DNA of 48,530 bases. It comes from Acidimicrobiaceae bacterium. GTDB taxonomy: Bacteria > Actinomycetota > Acidimicrobiia > Acidimicrobiales > RAAP-2. A program made the translations under genes and the position numbers. A model generated the notes under the pieces. That model was given only the letters and a program-made list of their open reading frames with translations, ran no database searches and was not told the DNA's origin. Positions within the stretch are counted from its first letter, which is position 1. Every line of letters begins with the position of its first letter. The stretch covers positions 1 through 48,530 of the forward strand of contig PKXA01000099.1 of NCBI GenBank assembly GCA_003133325.1, given 5' to 3'. This document shows positions 16,224-25,076 of this stretch, one piece after another.

Positions 16224-17918
16224 ATGGATGACCAGCACGGGGAGAAGCAACTCTACTTCCGAGACTACGTTCAGATCCTGGGGCGGCGTCGGTGGACGAT
16301 CATACTCGTGCTCGTCATCGCGGTCGGCGCCAGCATCGCCTACGACGCCCTCACCACCCCCAAGTACTCGGCGACAGCTCAACTTCAGCTCACACCGCAG
16401 GTGTCGGCCACGGTGCAGCAGGCCAGCAACCCGACGGCCCTCCCCGTCGTCGTCGATGTCCCCACCGCCATCCAGGTAATTCAGAGCACTTCGGTGCAGG
16501 ACGCGGTCGACAATCAGGTGCCCGGTGCTGCGGCGGTATCGGTTAAACAGGTTCAGCTGACCAATGTCGTCGATGTGTCGGTCTCGTCCACTGATGCGAA
16601 ACAGGCAGCGCAGGCGGCCAATGCCTATGCCGCCGAGTACATCAGCGAGCAGCAACAGCAAGCGGTGGAGACGCTCAACAACGCCGAGCACATCGTCCAA
16701 ACTCACATCAGCGGCCTTCAGACCCAGATCAGCAGCGTCCAGGCCCAGATTGCCGCACTCCCCACCAATGCCGACGCCAGCACACTGGGTCAGGCGCAAG
16801 CGTTGCAGACCCAAGTGGCCGCGTTGCAGTCGCAGCTGGCCACCTATGAGGGCCAACTGGGCCAGTTCCAGTCTGCGGCCTCGCTGGACACCGGTGGCGG
16901 CCAGATCATCGGTAAGGCCCCGGTTCCGACCAAGCCGTCGAGTCCGAAGCCGGTCACCGATATCGCCTTGGCCGTGATCCTCGGACTTGTGATCGGCCTC
17001 GGCATCGCCTTGCTCCGCGAGTACTACGACGAGAGCATTCGCACCAAGGTCGATCTCGAACGGGTCACCCGCGGTCTTCCCACCCTCGGCCTGATACCCG
17101 CCATCGGGGACTGGCGCAGTGATGGTGAACCGTACCTGGTGAGCAAAAAAGCCCCTACCGCACCACCGTCGGAGGCGTATCGAAGCCTTCGGACCTCGAT
17201 CCAATTCCTGGGTCTGGAGCGGGAGATCGAGACCCTGCTGTTCACCAGTCCCGGCGCGGCCGAGGGGAAGACCACCACGTTGGCCAATATGGCGACCACC
17301 ATGGCTCAGGCCGGACAGAGCGTGGTGGTGGTCTGCTGTGACCTCCGCCGCCCGCGGATCCACGAGTTCTTCGGTCTGACCAACGGGACGGGCTTCACCT
17401 CGGTGCTACTCGGGACGTCCTCTCTCGCGGACGCATTGCAGCCGGTTCCCGGCACCCCCGGGCTGTACCTTCTGGCGTCCGGCCCCACCCCACCGAACCC
17501 ATCGGAGTTGCTCTCGGATCCGCGGGCCAAAGCCGTCTTCGCCCAGCTCGCGCAACTGGCCGACATCGTGTTGATCGACAGTCCACCGATATTGCCGGTC
17601 ACCGACGCCGCGGTGCTGTCCACCTTGGTGGACGGGGTGGTGATGGTCGCCTGCGTCGGCAATTCGAGCCGAAGGGAGGTCGCCCGTGCCATCGACGTCC
17701 TCGGCAGGGTTGACGCACCCCTGGTGGGCGTGGTGCTCAACAAGGCGTCCGAGAGCGATTCCTATGCCTACTACCGGTACTCGTATGGACCCACCGACAA
17801 CGAGCAATGGGCCAAGGCGCGGGGCGTTCCGGCCAAGGTCGGCACATTGAAATTGACCTCACCCTCCTCACCCTCTTCCTCCTCCGACGGAGGGTCGAGC
17901 GAGGAGGGAAGCACATGA
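16224..17918 (+). CDS. Wzz/BY-kinase fusion controlling polysaccharide chain length
   Basis: A 564-residue protein. The N-terminal Wzz domain has two membrane segments (about residues 24-40 and 246-263) flanking an extracytoplasmic coiled-coil (about 125-220, rich in Gln/Ala), and the Pro-rich PVPTKPSSPKPV before the second segment. The cytoplasmic BY-kinase domain has Walker A (SPGAAEGKTTT, 342-352), Walker A' (VVVVCCDLRRPRIH, 367-380) and Walker B (IVLIDSPP, 448-455). A tyrosine cluster near 514-521 (YAYYRYSY) is the autophosphorylation site expected of bacterial tyrosine kinases. It probably controls export or length of the exopolysaccharide; the counteracting phosphatase would be the one at 41358. 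A methyltransferase start overlaps its stop (ATGA). Confidence 0.9.
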   Translation: MDDQHGEKQLYFRDYVQILGRRRWTIILVLVIAVGASIAYDALTTPKYSATAQLQLTPQVSATVQQASNPTALPVVVDVPTAIQVIQSTSVQDAVDNQVPGAAAVSVKQVQLTNVVDVSVSSTDAKQAAQAANAYAAEYISEQQQQAVETLNNAEHIVQTHISGLQTQISSVQAQIAALPTNADASTLGQAQALQTQVAALQSQLATYEGQLGQFQSAASLDTGGGQIIGKAPVPTKPSSPKPVTDIALAVILGLVIGLGIALLREYYDESIRTKVDLERVTRGLPTLGLIPAIGDWRSDGEPYLVSKKAPTAPPSEAYRSLRTSIQFLGLEREIETLLFTSPGAAEGKTTTLANMATTMAQAGQSVVVVCCDLRRPRIHEFFGLTNGTGFTSVLLGTSSLADALQPVPGTPGLYLLASGPTPPNPSELLSDPRAKAVFAQLAQLADIVLIDSPPILPVTDAAVLSTLVDGVVMVACVGNSSRREVARAIDVLGRVDAPLVGVVLNKASESDSYAYYRYSYGPTDNEQWAKARGVPAKVGTLKLTSPSSPSSSSDGGSSEEGST

Positions 17919-18652
17919 CATCCCGAGCGTCGGGCGGCTTCAAGGAGGAAGTGAAGCAGGCGTGGGCTGGGAAGTTGCCGGAACGGTACGGACTGGCGGA
18001 GGCCAGTTTCCTCGACTTGGTCTCCCCGAGCCTGACCCCGGGTTGCCGGATCCTCGACGTGGGGGCCGGTCGGACTCCGGTCCTCGCCCCGGAGGCACGA
18101 CCGGTGGGATGCGAGTACGTGGGCTTGGACATCGCCCGGTCCGAACTGGAAGGCGCGCCGGCCGGATCGTACGACAGCTTTGTGGTGGGGGATATCACCA
18201 AGCCGACCCCGGAACTCGAGGGCCGTTTCGACCTTGTTCTCAGTCTGCAATTGCTCGAACACGTCAAGTCGCTCGATGACTCGCTCAACAACATCTATTC
18301 CTACCTCCGCCCCGGCGGACGCTTCCTCGGCCAACTCTCGGGGAGGTTCTCCTTCTTCGCCCTGGCCGGTCGGGTCATCCCGATCGGAGCATCCCGGGCG
18401 ATCCTGAAGTGGGCACAGCATCGGGACCCGGCCTCGGTGTTCCCGGCGCACTACCACCACTGTTGGGCCTCGGCCATCCGGAAGATCACGCCGCAGTGGA
18501 GCCGTGTCGACGTGATCCCCATTTGGGGAGGAAACGCCTATCTGACCCGCTCGCGCGCCCTGTTGGCATTGAACACCGCCTACGAGCATTGGGGGATGGC
18601 GGGCAATCACGACAACCTGGCCACCCACTACATCATCGACGCCCGGCGGTAG
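17915..18652 (+). CDS. Class I SAM-dependent methyltransferase
   Basis: A 245-residue protein whose ATG overlaps the kinase stop codon. GGAGGG lies a few bases upstream. The glycine-rich SAM motif reads ILDVGAGRTPVL (about residues 46-57), and the post-motif region FDLVLSLQLLEHVKSLDDSL (about 104-123) with YLRPGGRF follows the usual Methyltransf_11 order. The substrate is unknown; translational coupling to the chain-length kinase points to glycan or lipid-carrier modification. The next frame downstream (18659) is truncated, so this may be the end of an operon cut by rearrangement. Confidence 0.82.
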   Translation: MTSRASGGFKEEVKQAWAGKLPERYGLAEASFLDLVSPSLTPGCRILDVGAGRTPVLAPEARPVGCEYVGLDIARSELEGAPAGSYDSFVVGDITKPTPELEGRFDLVLSLQLLEHVKSLDDSLNNIYSYLRPGGRFLGQLSGRFSFFALAGRVIPIGASRAILKWAQHRDPASVFPAHYHHCWASAIRKITPQWSRVDVIPIWGGNAYLTRSRALLALNTAYEHWGMAGNHDNLATHYIIDARR

Positions 18653-18658
18653 TCCGTG

Positions 18659-18799
18659 ATGAGTCGGGCTGCCTTCTACGTTCGGGACATCGCCACCCGT
18701 GTCGGCCGCCGCGCCGCCGAGTGCTACACCGACGTCGACCTGCGCCGAGGTCGACCGCCCTGGCTACTCACGGTCGATCAGGCACTCAGTTCGTTGTAG
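18659..18799 (+). CDS. Short frame after the methyltransferase, possibly a truncated gene
   Basis: Six bases after the methyltransferase stop, an ATG opens 46 codons (MSRAAFYVRDIATRVGRR, later LRRGRPPWLLTVDQ) and runs 22 bases into the 3' end of the convergent epimerase gene. The composition looks like a real protein start. It may be the 5' stub of an operon gene cut off when the inverted epimerase segment arrived; no family is recognised. Confidence 0.3.
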   Translation: MSRAAFYVRDIATRVGRRAAECYTDVDLRRGRPPWLLTVDQALSSL

Positions 18800-19743
18800 A
18801 TCCACTCGTAGGTCTTTTCCATCCCGTACTCGAGGCTGATGGACGGGGCCCAACCCAGGCTTTTGGTGATCAGCGTGTTGTCGCTGTTGCGTCCTCGCAC
18901 ACCCTGGGGTGCATCGAGTTGGTGGTGACGCTCGAGCTTCACACCGGCGATGTTCTCCACGATGTCGACCAGCTCGTTGACGGTCACCAGTTGCTCGCTT
19001 CCGATGTTGAGAGGCTCGCGGACGTTGCTCTCGGTCAGGCGAAGGGTGCCTTCGAGGCAATCGTCGATGTAGGTGAAACTCCGGGTCTGCTTGCCGTCAC
19101 CCCAGATATCGATGTCGTGCTTGCCGCTGAGCTTGGCCATGGCCACCTTGCGGCTGATGGCAGCCGGTGCCTTCTCGCGTCCGCCGTCATAGGTGCCGAG
19201 CGGGCCATAGACGTTGTGATAGCGGGCTACCCGGGTCTCTAGTCCGAAGTCCTCGTAGAAGTGCCGGGCCATCCGCTCGCTGAAGAGCTTCTCCCAGCCG
19301 TAACCGTCCTCGGGCATGGCGGGGTAGGCATCGCTCTCCCGTAGTGCTTCGACATCGGGCGAATCCTGTTTGCCCGCCGCGTACACGCACGCCGACGAGG
19401 AGTAGAAGAATCGTTGGACATCAGCGTCGCGGGCGGCGAGCAACATGTGGGTGGAGATCAGCTCGGACAGCATGCACAGGGCCTTGTTGTTCTCGATGAA
19501 GCCCATGCCCCCCATGTCGGCAGCCAGGTTGAACACGGTGTCGATCCCCTCGCAGGCCGTTTTGCACGAAGAGAGCTCCTGTAGGTCGGCGCGTTGGTTA
19601 TCGACATCGTCGAAACGCTGATGCCACGCTTCGAACGGAATCTGGTCTACTGCCCGGACACGGTCGACGCCCTGCTCGCGCAACCTGGCGACCAGATGCC
19701 CGCCGATGAATCCACCGCCGCCGGTGACCAATACGCTCTTCAT
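18778..19743 (-). CDS. GDP-mannose 3,5-epimerase-like nucleotide-sugar epimerase
   Basis: A 321-residue extended SDR protein. TGGGGFIGG at residues 7-15 binds NAD. The stretch NLAADMGGMGFIENN (72-86), SSSACVY with Cys119, YGWEK with Tyr148 and Lys152, GGREKAPAA with Lys191, WGDGKQTRSFTYIDD and GVRGRNSDN all follow the plant GDP-mannose 3,5-epimerase pattern, including the acid/base Cys and Lys. That enzyme turns GDP-D-mannose into GDP-L-galactose or GDP-L-gulose. A related specificity is likely, but related bacterial epimerases on other sugars cannot be excluded. GGAGAAACGG lies before the ATG at 19743. It presumably feeds the glycosyltransferases around it. Confidence 0.85.
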   Translation of the reverse strand: MKSVLVTGGGGFIGGHLVARLREQGVDRVRAVDQIPFEAWHQRFDDVDNQRADLQELSSCKTACEGIDTVFNLAADMGGMGFIENNKALCMLSELISTHMLLAARDADVQRFFYSSSACVYAAGKQDSPDVEALRESDAYPAMPEDGYGWEKLFSERMARHFYEDFGLETRVARYHNVYGPLGTYDGGREKAPAAISRKVAMAKLSGKHDIDIWGDGKQTRSFTYIDDCLEGTLRLTESNVREPLNIGSEQLVTVNELVDIVENIAGVKLERHHQLDAPQGVRGRNSDNTLITKSLGWAPSISLEYGMEKTYEWIYNELSA

Positions 19744-19919
19744 CCGTTTCTCCCTCTCCACGTCGATTCGACCAGCATCCACTGGGGCTCACTTCAAGCC
19801 TTCCCCCGGTTCTCGCCACTTGGGCGATCACCGGCGCAACCTTACTGGCGAGTGGCCCAGGTGGCCCAAATTCTCTCGTCACCGGTCCCTGGTCACCGGT
19901 CCCCGGTCCAGGCCTGGGC

Positions 19920-21164
19920 TCAGGACGTCAACCCATGGGACGTCGACAGGCACGAACCTATGATGGCTTCGAACTGGTCGGCGGCCGAGCCCGGCGAAAA
20001 CACGGATTCGGCATAGCGCCGGCCGGCAACACCCAGTCGGGTGCAACGGGCAGTGTCGTTGATGAGGTCGGACACGGTGGGCCCGATGTTGTCGCGGTCG
20101 GCGGGGTCGACCACCACCCCGGCCTGATTGCCCTCGAGGATTTCGGCGATGGAGTTGTCGCCGGGGAGGAACCCCACGATGGCCCGCTCAGCACACAGGT
20201 AGGAGAGCACCTTGGATGGGACCGAATACTTGCTGGCATCGGGCTCGAGGATCGCCACCAGGACGTCGGCACTTCCCATGACCTCGGGCAGATCCCGGTA
20301 GGGCTGATAATCCAGGAGGATGAGGTTGTCCGCTCCGTGGCTTCTCTTCCACTCCTCGAGCCACTCGCGGCCTTTTCCTTCCGAGACGACCACCACCCGG
20401 GCGTCAGGGCGCTCGGTGCCCAGGTGCTCGGCGACCCTGGCCAAAATGCCGGGATCGTGCTTCAGTCCCAAGGTGCCTGAATAGAGGACGACCGGTGTTG
20501 TCGACAGCCCCATCCGAATGCTCCACGGATTGACCTTGGTGCGGACCGGGAGATCTTCGATCGGTGCCCAATTCGGGATGATGGTGATGGCCGACTCTTT
20601 GATTCCCCACGATCGGAGTTTCGGCCGGAATGTCGGTGAAATGGCCACGATCGCCGCACTCGCCCGGGCGATCGCACCCTCGATGCGGTCGGCGATCCAC
20701 GCCGGGACCGCGCCCACCGCCCCGAGCTTCTTCCGCGCCGCCGCGCCGATGGCTGCGCTGTAGATGTCCTGATGCCAGAAGATCATCGGGATTCGCATCC
20801 GCTTCAGCCGCAGGGCCACCAGGGCGTGGGCGAGGAGGGGAACATTGCTGAGAATGGCTACGTCCGGGCTCTGCAGCCCGATGAGCGTTCCGACCCTTCT
20901 CCCGTACGACACTTCCTGGGCGATCCGCTTGATGGGCGAATACCGCTTGAATTCGCCCTCCATCGGGCACGGTTGGAAGGTGAGGGTGATGGGATCGCCC
21001 GGCATCGGCTCCACCGCGCCCTTCCCGGTCACGTAGGAAGGACAGTGCTGGTGGGTAACCCGGTGGCCACGAGCGGCCAAAGCCCGGCTCAGCTGGACCT
21101 GGCAGGGGTGCCCCGAATAGTCGTGGACCACGATGGAGAGTCTCGGCCCTTCACCTGCCACCAC
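19920..21164 (-). CDS. GT4-family glycosyltransferase (WcaI-like)
   Basis: About 414 residues from the GTG at 21164; the frame continues to 21482, but the family-like sequence starts only at LSIVVHDYSGHPCQVQLSRA. The N-terminal Rossmann half includes AILSNVPLLAHALVALRL and MIFWHQDIYSAAIG. The C-terminal half shows the GT4 nucleotide-sugar site: VVLYSGTLGLKHDPGILARV, VVVSEGKGREWLEEW, LLDYQPYRDLPEVMGSADVL and PSKVLSYLCAERAIVGFLPG. The pattern resembles WcaI-type colanic acid glycosyltransferases. It adds a sugar to the lipid-linked repeat unit; donor and linkage are unknown. The exact start is uncertain. Confidence 0.82.
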   Translation of the reverse strand: MVAGEGPRLSIVVHDYSGHPCQVQLSRALAARGHRVTHQHCPSYVTGKGAVEPMPGDPITLTFQPCPMEGEFKRYSPIKRIAQEVSYGRRVGTLIGLQSPDVAILSNVPLLAHALVALRLKRMRIPMIFWHQDIYSAAIGAAARKKLGAVGAVPAWIADRIEGAIARASAAIVAISPTFRPKLRSWGIKESAITIIPNWAPIEDLPVRTKVNPWSIRMGLSTTPVVLYSGTLGLKHDPGILARVAEHLGTERPDARVVVVSEGKGREWLEEWKRSHGADNLILLDYQPYRDLPEVMGSADVLVAILEPDASKYSVPSKVLSYLCAERAIVGFLPGDNSIAEILEGNQAGVVVDPADRDNIGPTVSDLINDTARCTRLGVAGRRYAESVFSPGSAADQFEAIIGSCLSTSHGLTS

Positions 21165-21441
21165 CTTCGGCGGTACCGGGCCCACAACCACTTCAGGCCC
21201 CACCCGACGATGTCGACCCAGGTGGGAGGATGACCAGTATTCCCAGTTGGGCGTGGGCAGGTGCCATGTGATGCTGACTTTCGAGGTCGTGTTGGTCGAT
21301 GCCTCCGAGAACTCGGGCCTGACACTGTACCTCGGCACCGGGCCGATCCTCCCGTCGGTGACCGGGTTCCACCGGGTTGGGCGATCCGCCCGACCGACCT
21401 CCCTATTCCGCTTCCAACGGCGCGGCGGGCACCAGGGGCGG

Positions 21442-21447
21442 TAATCT
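21442..21447 (+). promoter_or_regulatory. -10 hexamer for leaderless polymerase transcript
   Basis: TAATCT ends six bases before the GTG at 21454. No ribosome binding site lies between them. The upstream region 21165-21453 is shared with the divergent GT4 gene. Confidence 0.4.
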
Positions 21448-21453
21448 TCGCCG

Positions 21454-22764
21454 GTGCCCACCGGGAAGCCCGACGACATCATGACCGCCTGGTCTCGCAG
21501 GCTGGTCTATGCCGGGATATTCCTGATTCCGTTCACGAGGATCCGCGGCGGTGGGATTCAGGTCAGCGACCTGATCTTCGTGATCGCCATCATCGTGTTG
21601 GCCTTCAGCAAAAAACGGGCCAAGATCGAGCCGATGGCGGTGGCCTGGCATTTCGCCGTCTTCATCATTGTGATCGGTGGCATCGGCGCATCGGTGAACG
21701 CAATCTCCCCGTCTGCCAGCATTCTGGTGATTGCTCGCATGGTGTTCGTCATCCTCTTTTGGCCGTGGGTCATCCGGCACGTCCTGGTCGAAGAGCGGCT
21801 GAAACATCAGGCGATGTACGCATTCGTACTGGGTTGCGCCGTATCAGGCGCGGTGGAGGTACTCCAGACCAAGTTCCATGTACTCATTCTTCCGGTGGTG
21901 GGATCGACGACCGGGCGGGCGACCGCATTTACAATTCAACCCAACGAGTTGGGTGCTTGCCTCGCTCTGGGCATCACGTTTGCCGTCGGTCTGACTCTCC
22001 AACTCGGAGTGGGTAGATACTTCCACCGCATCGTGTCGGTCGTTCTCATCGCCATCGGGCTCATACTCAGCGGAAGTGTGTCCTCCATGTTCGCTGCCCT
22101 GGCCGGCTGTCTGGTGCTTCTGATTCGGCGCCGGGTCAGCCTCCGCACCGTCCTGGTCACCTTGGTCGCGATCGTCGTCGTCTATATGGGGGGGACGAGC
22201 CTCTTGGGTTCAAACTCGAAGAGTCTCAATCCCATCGCGCGCTTCGAACAGACGGTCGGAAACGGGCAGAGCTCCAACACCGGCTCAGCGCGGATCAGTA
22301 CGGACAAAGGCGCTTGGCACGGGATAGTGGATGACCCGGTGTTCGGGCATGGCCTCGATCAGACCTCGAGCATTGTCTACTGGGACCCCTATCTCGGGGT
22401 TCCGTACCAGACTCATAACTTCATCCTGATGATCTGGTACCAAGGGGGGCTGCTCTTCCTGCTCGGATGCCTGGTGGCCATCATTTCGGCGTTCCGGAGA
22501 GTGTCCGGTGTCCGGCGACGAGACCCGACCAGAGACATCATCTTCTCCGGGGCCATCGCTTCGCTGATCTATTCGATGACGGCTCCCGTCATCTTCCAAA
22601 CGTGGTTCTGGCTCCCGTTTGTACTGGCCATGACCTACTCGTTGACGCGGACACCTCCCCAAGCCCAGAGGAGTGCTGAGCGCCCGGCTTCGGCCGGAGA
22701 CCGGCATGTCAACGCTCGTTCCGGACGAGTGACTGCGCTTTCCGTACCGGGCTCGGGATCGTAG
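21454..22764 (+). CDS. O-antigen ligase/Wzy-type polymerase
   Basis: A 436-residue membrane protein with about ten hydrophobic segments. The conserved Wzy_C region is VFGHGLDQTSSIVYWDP, then PYQTHNFILMIWYQGG (about residues 295-335). The GHG and H-N motif before a membrane segment is typical of O-antigen ligase/polymerase proteins (PF04932 type). It would polymerise repeat units outside the membrane or ligate glycan to an acceptor. The tail after residue 400 is hydrophilic and low in complexity. It starts an apparent operon with the FkbM methyltransferase and GT61 genes. Confidence 0.85.
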   Translation: MPTGKPDDIMTAWSRRLVYAGIFLIPFTRIRGGGIQVSDLIFVIAIIVLAFSKKRAKIEPMAVAWHFAVFIIVIGGIGASVNAISPSASILVIARMVFVILFWPWVIRHVLVEERLKHQAMYAFVLGCAVSGAVEVLQTKFHVLILPVVGSTTGRATAFTIQPNELGACLALGITFAVGLTLQLGVGRYFHRIVSVVLIAIGLILSGSVSSMFAALAGCLVLLIRRRVSLRTVLVTLVAIVVVYMGGTSLLGSNSKSLNPIARFEQTVGNGQSSNTGSARISTDKGAWHGIVDDPVFGHGLDQTSSIVYWDPYLGVPYQTHNFILMIWYQGGLLFLLGCLVAIISAFRRVSGVRRRDPTRDIIFSGAIASLIYSMTAPVIFQTWFWLPFVLAMTYSLTRTPPQAQRSAERPASAGDRHVNARSGRVTALSVPGSGS

Positions 22765-22851
22765 GAAACAGCATTGGAAGGATCCTCGCGTGTGTCATCA
22801 TGTGACGATGCACCGCCGGATCGACCCACTGTGCGTGGCGGAGGTCGGTCG

Positions 22852-23685
22852 ATGAGGACCCTGGATGTCCGCCACGCGGCCCATACGTTGAGGCGGATTG
22901 CGCAGACACCGAGAACGTTCTCGAACTGGGCTGAAGTCCTGTCCGACATGGCCCGTGAACGGGTCGGGCGTGGTCCGGAAACATTGAGCTTCGCCGCCCG
23001 CACCGGATTGCGGATCGATTGTCCCAACGTTCCGGGAGCGCGGGTTCCCATCTACGAGCTCTTTGCCGAGGATACCTATCAGCTGAATTGGTTCCTCGGC
23101 CCACTGTTGGAGCGACCCATTCAGGTCATTGACATCGGCGCCCATATCGGGACCTTCGCCTGCCTGCTGGCACATGTCCACACCCGGGCCACCATCCGGT
23201 GCTTCGAACCGTCGCCGACGACGGCCGGCTTCTTACGCCACAACGTGGAGCAGAACGGCCTGAGTAGCCGGATCTCCGTGTTCGAATGTGCGATTGCCGC
23301 GGAGACCGGACACGCGGTGTTCGATGACAACGACGGAGGCAGCGGGACCAACGCCCTGGTCGGTGCCGGTCGTGCGGTGGCGTCGGGGACAGCCACCCAG
23401 GTGGAGACCGTGGCGTTCGATGAGGCAGTGGCGTCGACCTCGGTGCCGATCGACTTCGTCAAGATGGACTGTGAGGGTGGCGAGTACGACCTCACCTATG
23501 GATCGTCGCGAGACAGCTGGGCGACGGTTCAGCGGCTGGTTCTCGAGTACCACGAAGTCGAGGGCCAGTCGTGGGATGAGCTGCGGGATTGGTACGAGGG
23601 TGTCGGATTGCAGGTCGTCAGACATGAGCCGGTGAGCCACGGCCTCGGGACCGCATGGCTGTCCCGTGGACCCATCGAACCCTGA
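22852..23685 (+). CDS. FkbM-family methyltransferase
   Basis: A 277-residue protein. I use the ATG at 22852, preceded by GGCGGAGG at eight bases; the frame extends to a TTG at 22774 without family similarity. The SAM site reads VIDIGAHIGTFACLLA (about residues 91-106), then CFEPSPTT and LRHNVEQNGL. The FkbM signature VDFVKMDCEGGEYD-like block appears as IDFVKMDCEGGEYDL near residue 204. FkbM enzymes O-methylate sugars and other secondary metabolites, so a sugar in this glycan is a likely substrate. Confidence 0.85.
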   Translation: MRTLDVRHAAHTLRRIAQTPRTFSNWAEVLSDMARERVGRGPETLSFAARTGLRIDCPNVPGARVPIYELFAEDTYQLNWFLGPLLERPIQVIDIGAHIGTFACLLAHVHTRATIRCFEPSPTTAGFLRHNVEQNGLSSRISVFECAIAAETGHAVFDDNDGGSGTNALVGAGRAVASGTATQVETVAFDEAVASTSVPIDFVKMDCEGGEYDLTYGSSRDSWATVQRLVLEYHEVEGQSWDELRDWYEGVGLQVVRHEPVSHGLGTAWLSRGPIEP

Positions 23686-23697
23686 GGTCAGCTGAAC

Positions 23698-24915
23698 GTG
23701 GTTCGCCTGCCAGGGCCGCTTCGGCCGTACTTTCCGTATCTGAAGCCCGCATATACGCTCGCAACCCGGCTTGTCGCCCCCGCCTCCCAGCAGGCGAGCC
23801 GACTTCGTGGGGGCTACCTGCCGATCGGGGTCGTCCAGACCATGGAGGAGGCGGCCGCATCGACGGGTGGGCGCTGTAGCGTGGCTCGGCCCTCCGAGGT
23901 CGTGACCCGTCCGGTACCTCCGGGCTTTCCTGCACCCGATCCGGCCTTCGGTGAGAACCGTCGAGAGGTTGTGCCCCGGTTGGCGGTGGCCGAATTGCCG
24001 GGTGGACGGGTGCTCGGACCCCACAGCGCGGTCATCACCGGAGCCGGCGACCTTCTCCAAGAAGTGAGCTTCTACTTCGGCACCACCCGACCTCGTGAGC
24101 ACCCGCTCTTTCTGCACCCGTTTCCTCCTCCACCGCTGGAGGTGAGCGGGCGCCTCGGCGTGTTGGCCTCCCGGGGTGACGTGAATTACTTCCACTTCGT
24201 GATCGACGTCCTGCCCCGGCTGGGCGTGCTGGAGCTGTGCCCGGAGATCGCCCCCCCGCAGTGCTGGTACGTCCCGGCGCAAACCAGATTCCAGCGCGAG
24301 CTGTTGGACATGTTCGGCATTCCGGCGGAGAGGCGCATCGACAGCACTCGGATACGGCACGTGCGGGCGGAATGCCTGGTGGTGCCGTCGCCACCGTCGA
24401 TGACCCTGATCAACCCGCCGTGGGTCGTCGAGTTCCTCCGGAAACGGCTCTTGACCATGCCCCATGACCGCGTCCCGGGGCGGGCTATCTACCTGACCCG
24501 TGGCAGCGGCTCCAACAACAGACGGGTCGCCAATGAACCGCAGCTGGTCGAGATGCTGTCGGCCCGTGGCTTTCAGGTCATCGACCCGGGTCAGATCTCC
24601 GTGGCCGACCAGATTCAGGCGTTCGCGGAGGCATCCGTCATCGTGGCACCCCATGGCGCGGCGTTGGCGAATCTGGTCTTCGCCGGCCCGGGTTCGTGCG
24701 TGGTCGAATTGTTCCCGGCCGGGGGTGTGGTGCTCGACTACTGGAAGCTGGCCAGCGGTGTGCCCGGCCTCGAGTATCGCTATCTGAACGGCCGGGGTGA
24801 CCCAACAGCACGCGGTCTTGCGCAATTGCTCGTCAGCGACATCGAGGTCGATCTGGAGGCCCTGTCGTCGATGCTGGACGAGGTCCAAGGGCGGGAGGCG
24901 AAGCTGCAAAGCTGA
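23698..24915 (+). CDS. GT61 (DUF563) family glycosyltransferase
   Basis: A 405-residue protein with a GTG start 13 bases after the FkbM gene. GT61-type blocks are present: DVNYFHFVIDVLPRLGVLE (about residues 161-179), AIYLTRGSGSNNRRVANE (about 263-280), GFQVIDPGQISVADQIQAFA (about 291-310) and IVAPHGAALANLVFAGPG (about 317-334). In bacteria the family (DUF563 type) adds xylose or other sugars to glycans. It belongs to the polymerase-FkbM operon. The segment 24916-25076 before the next gene holds no gene but may have a promoter: TTGACA stands at 25060-25065, close to the AGGAG at 25067. Confidence 0.85.
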   Translation: MVRLPGPLRPYFPYLKPAYTLATRLVAPASQQASRLRGGYLPIGVVQTMEEAAASTGGRCSVARPSEVVTRPVPPGFPAPDPAFGENRREVVPRLAVAELPGGRVLGPHSAVITGAGDLLQEVSFYFGTTRPREHPLFLHPFPPPPLEVSGRLGVLASRGDVNYFHFVIDVLPRLGVLELCPEIAPPQCWYVPAQTRFQRELLDMFGIPAERRIDSTRIRHVRAECLVVPSPPSMTLINPPWVVEFLRKRLLTMPHDRVPGRAIYLTRGSGSNNRRVANEPQLVEMLSARGFQVIDPGQISVADQIQAFAEASVIVAPHGAALANLVFAGPGSCVVELFPAGGVVLDYWKLASGVPGLEYRYLNGRGDPTARGLAQLLVSDIEVDLEALSSMLDEVQGREAKLQS

Positions 24916-25076
24916 ACGCCCGGCCCCGTTGGTACCGGCCAGCTGTTCCGACGGTGTCGGCATCTCGACCGGCGACCGTCAGGCGTTGTGGCATCGACCG
25001 GACCATCATCGGCAAACTGGCGGGAACCAATTGCCTGAATCTGTCTTCCCAACCCTGTTTGACATAGGAGCATCTC

